A stretch of DNA of 64,000 nucleotides from Streptomyces globisporus (lineage in GTDB: Bacteria > Actinomycetota > Actinomycetes > Streptomycetales > Streptomycetaceae), in NCBI GenBank assembly GCA_014649555.1, contig BMTG01000001.1, positions 1,240,001 to 1,304,000 on the forward strand, read 5' to 3'. Shown here one piece after another: positions 25,581-31,894 of this stretch. The translations under genes were made by a program, and so were the position numbers. The notes beneath the pieces were generated by a model. It was not told the DNA's origin. It saw only the letters and a program-made list of their open reading frames with translations, and did not search any database. The stretch's first letter is position 1, and the number at the start of each line of letters is the position of its first letter.

Positions 25581-25610
25581 GGGTCCTCCGGCGTACAAGG
25601 GTCCTCCGGC
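25575..25610. repeat. 18-bp direct repeat across the stop of the short LysR-type gene
   Basis: Two 18-bp copies (25575-25592 and 25593-25610) differ at one base: TAA in the first, which is the stop codon, against CAA in the second. Confidence 0.85.
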
Positions 25611-25633
25611 CACCTCCACGACGTCACCCCGCG

Positions 25634-25675
25634 CAGCCGTCCGCCCGCCCCCTCCCCGGGGCGGGCGGACGGCTG
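25634..25675 (+). terminator. Perfect 18-bp hairpin after the short LysR-type gene
   Basis: CAGCCGTCCGCCCGCCCC pairs perfectly with bases 25658-25675 around a 6-base loop. It separates the regulator genes from the flavin reductase operon. Confidence 0.82.
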
Positions 25676-25705
25676 TGCGCGTTCCCACCGGCCGCGCGCG
25701 CAGAC

Positions 25706-25758
25706 GCAATTGACGGTGCGTTCTCCAGCAATTGATGCGTGCCGGAACTCGGTAGTGT
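25706..25758 (+). promoter_or_regulatory. Promoter with paired GCAATTGA boxes before the flavin reductase operon
   Basis: GCAATTGA occurs at 25706-25713 and again at 25728-25735, exactly 22 bases (two helical turns) apart. A TAGTGT -10-like box follows at 25753-25758, with the second repeat in the -35 position. Direct repeats spaced by whole helical turns suit an activator binding next to RNA polymerase, for example the AraC protein or a SARP. The regulator is not known. Confidence 0.5.
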
Positions 25759-25827
25759 CATCGACATCGCACCGGCCCTCCCTTTCGGACGGGCGGCGTA
25801 TCGCCGATTTCCTGGAGAGGACACATC

Positions 25828-26364
25828 ATGGGCGAGGTATCCGCCACCAGCCGGCCAGTCATCACCATTCAGGACGAACTCCGTTCGGTCATGCGCAATT
25901 TCGCCACCGGAGTCTGCGTGGTGAGCACTTTCACCGACGCACCGTCCGGACGTATACACAACGCTCTCACGGTCAATTCCCTCACCTCTCTCTCGCTGAG
26001 CCCACCCCTCATTTCCATCAGCATTCGACTGGAATCCACATTCCTCGACGAACTGATGGAGTCGGGAGTGTGGGCCGTATCCGTCCTGGACGGCGGCGGT
26101 GAGGACCTCGCCAGGATCTTCGCCCGCCCCGAGGAGGAGCGCAGGAGGTCGCTGCGGAGCCTGCCCACCGAGCCGGGGGCCGCGACCGGGGCGGCCGTTC
26201 TGGACGGTGCGGCCTGGCTGGAATGCCGATATCACCAGCACGTCGTCACCGGCGACCATGTCCTGGTCATCGGTGAGGTCGTGGGCCTGGGCGCCGACAG
26301 CACCCGCTCCCCCCTGGTATTCCTGCACGGCGGATTTCACCGCTTCGAACGCGAACAGGTCTGA
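25828..26364 (+). CDS. Flavin reductase (HpaC/ActVB-like)
   Basis: A 178-residue flavin reductase-like split-barrel protein. The pattern MRNFATGVCVVST near residue 20, NALTVNSLTSLSLSPPLISISI near 45-66 for the flavin pyrophosphate and isoalloxazine site, and the C-terminal HHV-GDHVLVIGEVVGL strand are typical. It would supply reduced FMN or FAD to an oxygenase; the group D monooxygenase at 19142 is the obvious partner, though the two genes are 5.5 kb apart. A GGAGAGGA site precedes the ATG. It is the first gene of a six-gene plus-strand run that ends with the aromatic supply cassette. Confidence 0.88.
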   Translation: MGEVSATSRPVITIQDELRSVMRNFATGVCVVSTFTDAPSGRIHNALTVNSLTSLSLSPPLISISIRLESTFLDELMESGVWAVSVLDGGGEDLARIFARPEEERRRSLRSLPTEPGAATGAAVLDGAAWLECRYHQHVVTGDHVLVIGEVVGLGADSTRSPLVFLHGGFHRFEREQV

Positions 26365-26409
26365 CAGAGCCCGATTCCCCGCCACCCCGTATCGATAGGT
26401 GACTGACAT

Positions 26410-27945
26410 ATGTCCGCAATCTCGATAGGTGTTGTCGGAGGCGGCGCATCCGCTGTCTGCCTCATCGACGCCCTGGTCATGGCCAAAGGCGGCCCAGGCA
26501 GCCTGACGGTATTCGAGCCATCGCCGAACCTCTGGCGGGGACGCGCCTACCAGGTCGACAGCGAAATCATCAAGGTCAACGCAACCCCCGACGACATGTC
26601 CGTACGGGCAGGCGATCCGCACCACTTCATCCGCTGGCTGGGCGCCCGTGAACGCATGCTCGGCGAGAGCTACGGCCTGGACCCCTTCTCCGGGGCGCGG
26701 TTCGCTCCGCGCACGGTCTACGGCGAGTACCTGGAACAGACGGCCTACGCCGGTCTGGCCGAACTCCGACGACAGGGCTGGCGCGTCGACCTCGTCGGCG
26801 ACTCCGTCACCTCGGCGCGGCGTACCGAGGACCAGGTCGTGGTGAGCACCGGGCGGGGCATGACGAGCTCCTTCGACTACGTCGTCCTCTGTGTCGGCGG
26901 TGACGGGCCCAAGGACGTGTACGGCCTGGCGGGCTCCCCCGGCTTCATCGCGGACCCGTATCCCGTCTCGCAGAATCTGCGCACGATCGGCGCGGCGGAG
27001 CGGGTCGCGGTGATCGGCAGTGGTCTCACCGCCGTCGACATCGTCCTCTCCCTGGCGGCCCAGGGGCATCGGGGACCGATCAGCCTGGTGTCCCGGCGCG
27101 GGGTGCTCCCCGGTGTCCGGCAGCGGGAGGCCCACTTCGAGCTGCGCCACCTGACACAGGAACGCATGCGCGCCCTGGCCCGGAGCAGGCGGGAGATCTC
27201 CGTCCAGGAGTTCACGGCGATCGTCCACCGGGAACTGCACGACGCCGGGGTGGACCTGGCGGCTCTCCACACCGAGCTGGCCTCCCTCGACGGGGAGTCG
27301 CCGGCCGACAGACTGAGGCGGCAGTTCGCCGCCGTCAACGCCTCCGACCTGGGCCTTCGCATTCTCCAGCGGGCGGTCCCGGAGATCGGGCCCGACGTCT
27401 GGCCGGTGCTCGGGGAACAGGACCGGGCCGAAGTACTGCGCCTGCACTACCGGACCATCATGAGTCTGTGCTGCCCGATGCCGCCGAGCAGTGCCGCGGT
27501 GCTGCTCGGCCTGATCGACGAAGGCCGTCTGGACATCCGGTCCGGTCTCGACTCCGCCTCCCCGGGAAGCGGTGGGGGCCTCACCCTCAGCCTGCTGGAC
27601 GGAACGGTCCTGCGGACGGACCGCGTGATCAACGCGGTCAGCGCCTCCGAGGGCCGCATACCGCAGGGCGCCGCACCGCTCGTGGACACCTTGGTCGGCG
27701 GCCGTGCCGCAAGCCTCCACCCGCACGGCGGGCTGCATGTCCTGCGCGCCACCAGCCAGTTGACGACGGACGGCACCTCGGACCCGCGGCTCTACGGACT
27801 GGGCACCATCGCGGCGGGCTCCCTCTTCTTCACCTTCGGTGTCCAGTCGCTGGTCGACCGGGGGGTGGACATCGTGGACGCCATCCTGGAGCACGCCGCC
27901 GCGCGGACGGCGAGCCACACCGCCGAGTCGCTGCTGCCGGCCTGA
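26410..27945 (+). CDS. FAD/NAD(P)-binding oxidoreductase (NAD_binding_9-like)
   Basis: A 511-residue protein. An N-terminal Rossmann motif VVGGGASAVCLIDAL (residues 8-22) binds FAD, a PDDMSVRAGDPHHFIRWL segment near residue 60 is typical of the NAD_binding_9 family, and a second Rossmann motif AVIGSGLTAVDIVLSL lies near residue 200. The C-terminal LYGLGTIAAGSLFFTFGVQSLVDR may close the FAD site. Relatives include uncharacterised hydroxylases and N-monooxygenase-like proteins of siderophore and secondary metabolism. The exact reaction is not predictable; an oxidation of a phenolic or amine intermediate is a reasonable guess. Confidence 0.75.
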   Translation: MSAISIGVVGGGASAVCLIDALVMAKGGPGSLTVFEPSPNLWRGRAYQVDSEIIKVNATPDDMSVRAGDPHHFIRWLGARERMLGESYGLDPFSGARFAPRTVYGEYLEQTAYAGLAELRRQGWRVDLVGDSVTSARRTEDQVVVSTGRGMTSSFDYVVLCVGGDGPKDVYGLAGSPGFIADPYPVSQNLRTIGAAERVAVIGSGLTAVDIVLSLAAQGHRGPISLVSRRGVLPGVRQREAHFELRHLTQERMRALARSRREISVQEFTAIVHRELHDAGVDLAALHTELASLDGESPADRLRRQFAAVNASDLGLRILQRAVPEIGPDVWPVLGEQDRAEVLRLHYRTIMSLCCPMPPSSAAVLLGLIDEGRLDIRSGLDSASPGSGGGLTLSLLDGTVLRTDRVINAVSASEGRIPQGAAPLVDTLVGGRAASLHPHGGLHVLRATSQLTTDGTSDPRLYGLGTIAAGSLFFTFGVQSLVDRGVDIVDAILEHAAARTASHTAESLLPA

Positions 27946-28039
27946 GCCCGGCCCGACCGCGCCGCCCGCGCGCCTGGCCGCACCTCCTGCTTCCCGCACC
28001 TCCCTCCCTTTTCTCCCCTTCTCCGAGAACGGAGTCGCC

Positions 28040-28885
28040 ATGACCACGGTTTCGCCCCTCACCCACCCGCACGGGACCACTTCCGCAGCGACAGCTCCCG
28101 CCGGCTATCTCGCCGACACGGCGACCGGCCTCCCGATCCCGGGAGAGCCCGACTTCGCCACCCCCGAGGAGGCCCGGCGCCACCGCAAGCAGCGCCTGGC
28201 CGCCGCTCTGCGGCTGTTCGGCAAGTACGGCTTCGGCGAGGGCATATCGGGCCACATCTCGGTGCGCGACCCGGAGTACCCGGACCAGTTCTGGGTGAAC
28301 CCGTTCGGCGTCTCGTTCAAGCACGTCCGCGTGGCCGACCTCATCTGCGTCGACTCCCGGGGCCGCGTCGTCCACGGCAAGCACCGGGTGAATCCGAGCG
28401 CCTTCGTGATCCACTCCCAGATCCACGAACTGCACCCGGGCGCCACGGCGGCGGCCCACGGCCACACGGCGCACTCCCGCGCCCTGGGCGCGATCGGCCG
28501 TCTCCTCGACCCCATCGATCAGGAATCGGCCGCCTTCTACGGTCGTCAGACGCTGTACGAGGCGTACGAGGGACCGTCCGTCTCCCTGGAGCAGGGCCGC
28601 GACATCGCCGAGAAGCTGGGCGACAACCGTGCCATCCTCCTGCGCCACCACGGGCTGATCACGGTGGGCGGCTCGCTGGACGAGGCGGTGCACTGGTTCT
28701 TCACCTACGACAGCTGCGCCCAGGTCCAGTTGCTGGCCCGCGCCGCCGGCACCCCGGAGACGTTCACCCACGAGCAGGCGACCGCCGCCGGGGAGGGGTT
28801 CGGGGACGAGCAGCTGGGCTGGTTCAGCTTCCAGCTGCTCTGGGACGAGATCGTCGCCGAGCAGCCCGACCTGCTGGAGGAGTAG
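28040..28885 (+). CDS. Class II aldolase/adducin-fold protein (possible CloR/NovR-like oxygenase)
   Basis: A 281-residue protein of the class II aldolase fold. Seen are LRLFGKYGFGEGISGHISVRD near residues 56-75, FWVNPFGVSFKHV, and the metal-binding histidines in HGHTAHSR near 140 and LLRHHGLITVGG near 202. In aminocoumarin clusters the homologous fold in NovR/CloR works as a non-heme iron oxygenase that shortens a 4-hydroxyphenylpyruvate derivative to a benzoate. Here the gene directly precedes DAHP synthase, chorismate mutase and prephenate dehydrogenase, which together make 4-hydroxyphenylpyruvate, so the same reaction type is a plausible hypothesis. An ordinary aldolase or epimerase role is not excluded. 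Confidence 0.75.
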   Translation: MTTVSPLTHPHGTTSAATAPAGYLADTATGLPIPGEPDFATPEEARRHRKQRLAAALRLFGKYGFGEGISGHISVRDPEYPDQFWVNPFGVSFKHVRVADLICVDSRGRVVHGKHRVNPSAFVIHSQIHELHPGATAAAHGHTAHSRALGAIGRLLDPIDQESAAFYGRQTLYEAYEGPSVSLEQGRDIAEKLGDNRAILLRHHGLITVGGSLDEAVHWFFTYDSCAQVQLLARAAGTPETFTHEQATAAGEGFGDEQLGWFSFQLLWDEIVAEQPDLLEE

Positions 28886-28948
28886 CGGACGAGGTGCGGC
28901 AGGCACCACCACCCGGTTCGACAGCGACTCCCGACAGAGGAAGGGCAC

Positions 28949-30313
28949 ATGACTCACCGACCGGAATTTCCCACCTCCCCCGCCACCTGGCGGGGGCTGC
29001 CCGCCGCGCAGCAGCCACCGTGGCCGGACCAGCAGGCGCTGAACCGGGTGCTGGCGGACCTCGCCGGCTGTCCTCCGCTCGTCTTCGCGGGCGAGTGCGA
29101 CCGGTTACGCACCCAGCTCGGTGCCGTGGCCCGCGGTGAGGCGTTCGTCGTGCAGGGCGGCGACTGCGCCGAGACCTTCGCCGGGGTGACGGCCGACCGG
29201 ATACGCGACAAGGTGAAGACGCTGCTCCAGATGGCGGCCGTCCTCACGTACGCGACCTCCGTTCCGGTGGTCAAGGTGGGGCGCATCGCGGGGCAGTACT
29301 CCAAACCCCGCTCCAGCCCCACCGAACGGCGCGGAGACGTCGAGCTGCCCGTCTACCGGGGCGACGCGGTCAACGGCCTGGAGTTCACCGCCGAGGCCCG
29401 CACCCCCGACCCGGACCGGCTGCGGCACATGTACCAGGCGTCCGCCGCCACGCTGAACCTCGTCCGCGCCTTCACCAAGGGCGGTTACGCCGGGCTGCAC
29501 CAGGTGCACACCTGGAACCAGGACTTCGTCTCCGCGTCACCGGCCGGTGAGCGTTACGAGCGGCTGGCCGGCGAGATCGACCGGGCCATGGCCTTCCTGC
29601 GGGCCTGCGGCGTACGGCCGGACGAGTTCGACGATGTGGACTTCTTCACCAGCCACGAGGCCCTGATCCTCGACTACGAGGAGGCGCTCACCCGGCGCGA
29701 CTCGCTCAGCGGCCATGACTACGACGTCTCCGGCCATCTGATCTGGATCGGCGAGCGTACCCGCCGACTCGACGGAGCGCACGTGGAGTTCGCCTCCACC
29801 GTGCGCAACCCGGTCGCGGTCAAACTGGGGCCCACCGCCACGGCCGACGAGGCCCTGGACCTGATCGAGAAGCTCGATCCCCACCGTGAGCCGGGCCGTC
29901 TCTCCTTCATCACGCGTATGGGCGCGGACCGGGTGCGCGACCTGCTGCCACCGCTGGTGGAGAAGGTCACCGCCTCGGGCGCCCGGGTCGCCTGGATCTG
30001 CGACCCGATGCACGGCAACACCTTCACCGCGCCCGGCGGCCTCAAGACCCGCAGGTTCGACGACATCCTGGCCGAGGTCCGGGGGTTCTTCGACGTGCAT
30101 CACGCGCTGGGCACCCATCCCGGGGGCATTCACATCGAGTTGACCGGCGAGGACGTCACCGAGTGCGTGGGCGGCGGCGCGGCTGTCGACGTGGACGACC
30201 TGGTCCATCGCTACGAGTCGGCGTGCGACCCGCGGCTGAACCGGCACCAGGCGCTGGACCTCGCCTTCGAGACGGCGGAGCTGCTCCGCGACCGCGGCAA
30301 CGGGGCGGGGTGA
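28949..30313 (+). CDS. Class II 3-deoxy-7-phosphoheptulonate (DAHP) synthase
   Basis: A 454-residue plant/actinobacterial-type DAHP synthase, joining phosphoenolpyruvate and erythrose 4-phosphate as the first step of the shikimate pathway. Typical segments are QGGDCAETFAG near residue 70, KVGRIAGQYSKPRSSP near 110, VYRGDAVNG near 135, and C-terminal WICDPMHGNT and GGIHIELTGEDVTEC. Codon 53 (29105-29107) is TTA, very unusual for a housekeeping shikimate gene and a sign that this is a pathway-dedicated copy under bldA control. The chorismate mutase gene follows after four bases. Confidence 0.93.
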   Translation: MTHRPEFPTSPATWRGLPAAQQPPWPDQQALNRVLADLAGCPPLVFAGECDRLRTQLGAVARGEAFVVQGGDCAETFAGVTADRIRDKVKTLLQMAAVLTYATSVPVVKVGRIAGQYSKPRSSPTERRGDVELPVYRGDAVNGLEFTAEARTPDPDRLRHMYQASAATLNLVRAFTKGGYAGLHQVHTWNQDFVSASPAGERYERLAGEIDRAMAFLRACGVRPDEFDDVDFFTSHEALILDYEEALTRRDSLSGHDYDVSGHLIWIGERTRRLDGAHVEFASTVRNPVAVKLGPTATADEALDLIEKLDPHREPGRLSFITRMGADRVRDLLPPLVEKVTASGARVAWICDPMHGNTFTAPGGLKTRRFDDILAEVRGFFDVHHALGTHPGGIHIELTGEDVTECVGGGAAVDVDDLVHRYESACDPRLNRHQALDLAFETAELLRDRGNGAG

Positions 30314-30317
30314 CGGC

Positions 30318-30698
30318 ATGGCGGTACGCGGTCTGCGCGGTGCGGTCCAGCTGCGCGAGGACTCCGAGGACGCCGTCGTCGGCGGCACCAAACGGCTCCT
30401 GAAGGACATGCTCGACGCCAACGGGGTACGGCACGACGACCTCGTCAGCGTCCTCTTCACGGCGACCCCGGATCTGCGCTCGGCGTTCCCGGCGGCCGCC
30501 GCCCGCGAGGCGGGCATGGCGGACACCCCGCTCATGTGCGCCCAGGAACTGGACGTCCCCGGTGCGCTGCCGCGCGTCGTCCGCATCCTGGCGCACGCCG
30601 AGACGGAACTGCCCAAGCGCGACATCCACCATGTGTATCTCGACGGCGCGGCCGTTCTGCGCCCCGACCAGGCAGCACGCCCCGGAGGCAGCGAATGA
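30318..30698 (+). CDS. AroH-type monofunctional chorismate mutase
   Basis: A 126-residue chorismate mutase of the trimeric AroH class, converting chorismate to prephenate. The active-site residues known in the Bacillus subtilis enzyme are matched with an offset of at most one: Arg7 (RGLRGAVQL), Cys74 and Glu77 (MCAQELDVPG), Arg89 (VVRIL) and Tyr107 (HHVYLDGA). It overlaps the prephenate dehydrogenase ATG (ATGA) and follows the DAHP synthase by 4 bases, so the three form one transcription and translation unit. Confidence 0.93.
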   Translation: MAVRGLRGAVQLREDSEDAVVGGTKRLLKDMLDANGVRHDDLVSVLFTATPDLRSAFPAAAAREAGMADTPLMCAQELDVPGALPRVVRILAHAETELPKRDIHHVYLDGAAVLRPDQAARPGGSE

Positions 30699-31858
30699 TC
30701 AGCACGGCAGCGGTCGTGGGAACCGGACTCATCGGCACCTCGGTGGCCCTGGCCCTCGCGGCGAAGGGGGTGCGGGTGCATCTGCTCGACCTGGACGAGT
30801 CGGCGGCGCGGACGGCGGCCTCACTGGGCGCCGGAACGGTGGGCCGCCCCGCCGCCCCCGTGGACATCGCCCTGCTGGCGGTACCGCCGGGGAGTGTGGG
30901 CGAGGTGCTGGCCGTTCAGCAGTCGAAGGGGCTCGCGCACTCCTACATGGACGTGGCCAGCGTCAAGTCGGGACCGGTGGGGGACGTGGCCGCGCTGGGC
31001 GATCCGGCCTCCTACATCGGCGGCCACCCGATGGCGGGACGGGAACTCTCCGGACCGCTCGCCGCGACGGCGGCCCTGTTCGAGGGGCGGTCCTGGGTCC
31101 TCACCCCGACCCCGGACACGACGACCCAGACCCTGAACCGGGCCCTGGAGGTGATCGCCCTGTGCGGGGCGGTCCCCGTGGTCATGGACGGCGAGGCCCA
31201 CGACCGGGCCGTGGCCCTCGTCTCGCACACCCCGCATGTCGTCGCGGCGCTGATGGCCGCGCGGCTCCAGCACATGCCCGACGACGCGACCCGGCTGGCC
31301 GGGCAGGGGCTGCGGGACGTGATCCGTATCGCCGGCGGCGACCCCAACCTGTGGGGCGACATCCTCGACGCCAACGCCGCGGCGGTGGCCGATGTGCTGG
31401 CGGAGCTTGCGGACGACCTGAGCGTGGCGGTGACGGCCCTGCGCGGGCTGGCCACCGACAGCACGGACGTCCGCGCCGAGGGGATGATGCACGTCGCCGA
31501 TCTGCTGAGCCGGGGCTGTGAGGGGCGCAAGCGGATACCGACGAAGCACGGCGCACCGCTCCGGGGCGGGGCGCTGGTCCGGGTCCTCATCGGGGACCAG
31601 CCGGGCGAGCTGGCCTCCCTGCTGGCCACCGTCGCGGACCTGGGCATCAACGTCGAGGAGGTGACGATCGACCATTCGCCCGAGGACCGCAGCGGCCTGG
31701 TCGAGCTGCTGGTCGACACCGGTTCGACGGTCCGCATGGAGCAGCGGCTCATCGAGTACGGCTGGCGGGTCCAGCAGGGGTCGGCCCCGGCCCCGCAGGG
31801 GCGCCCCGCACCCGCGGGACGGCTCCTGGCCGAAGCGGCTCCGGCCGCCACCGCCTGA
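30695..31858 (+). CDS. tyrA: Prephenate dehydrogenase with C-terminal ACT domain
   Basis: A 387-residue enzyme oxidising and decarboxylating prephenate to 4-hydroxyphenylpyruvate with NAD(P). The Rossmann motif VVGTGLIGTSVALAL is at residues 7-21, followed by VASVKSGPVGD and GGHPMAGRELSG near residue 110 with the catalytic His. The second helical domain has LVSHTPHVVAALM near 180. An ACT domain at about 295-365 (LIGDQPGELASLLATVADLGINVEEV) suggests feedback control by an aromatic amino acid is retained. As the last gene of the cassette it sets the product as 4-hydroxyphenylpyruvate, hence tyrosine or a 4-hydroxyphenyl building block. Confidence 0.93.
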   Translation: MISTAAVVGTGLIGTSVALALAAKGVRVHLLDLDESAARTAASLGAGTVGRPAAPVDIALLAVPPGSVGEVLAVQQSKGLAHSYMDVASVKSGPVGDVAALGDPASYIGGHPMAGRELSGPLAATAALFEGRSWVLTPTPDTTTQTLNRALEVIALCGAVPVVMDGEAHDRAVALVSHTPHVVAALMAARLQHMPDDATRLAGQGLRDVIRIAGGDPNLWGDILDANAAAVADVLAELADDLSVAVTALRGLATDSTDVRAEGMMHVADLLSRGCEGRKRIPTKHGAPLRGGALVRVLIGDQPGELASLLATVADLGINVEEVTIDHSPEDRSGLVELLVDTGSTVRMEQRLIEYGWRVQQGSAPAPQGRPAPAGRLLAEAAPAATA

Positions 31859-31868
31859 GGACGGTCTT

Positions 31869-31894
31869 CCGGCCCCCGTCACGTCGGGGGCCGG
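31869..31894. terminator. Hairpin overlapping the stop of the FAD oxidase gene
   Basis: CCGGCCCCCG and CGGGGGCCGG form a 10-bp stem with a 6-base loop between the convergent prephenate dehydrogenase and FAD oxidase genes. The loop begins with the oxidase stop codon. Confidence 0.75.

Noticed and set aside
25581-25740. Effector domain of the short LysR-type protein after a nonsense mutation
   Set aside because: Reading past the TAA gives repeat-derived and terminator sequence without any resemblance to a LysR effector domain, so a simple stop-codon pseudogene is not supported.
29537-30781. 414-residue frame opposite DAHP synthase and chorismate mutase
   Set aside because: It runs antisense to two genes with full catalytic motifs and itself shows no domain; it is an open shadow frame.
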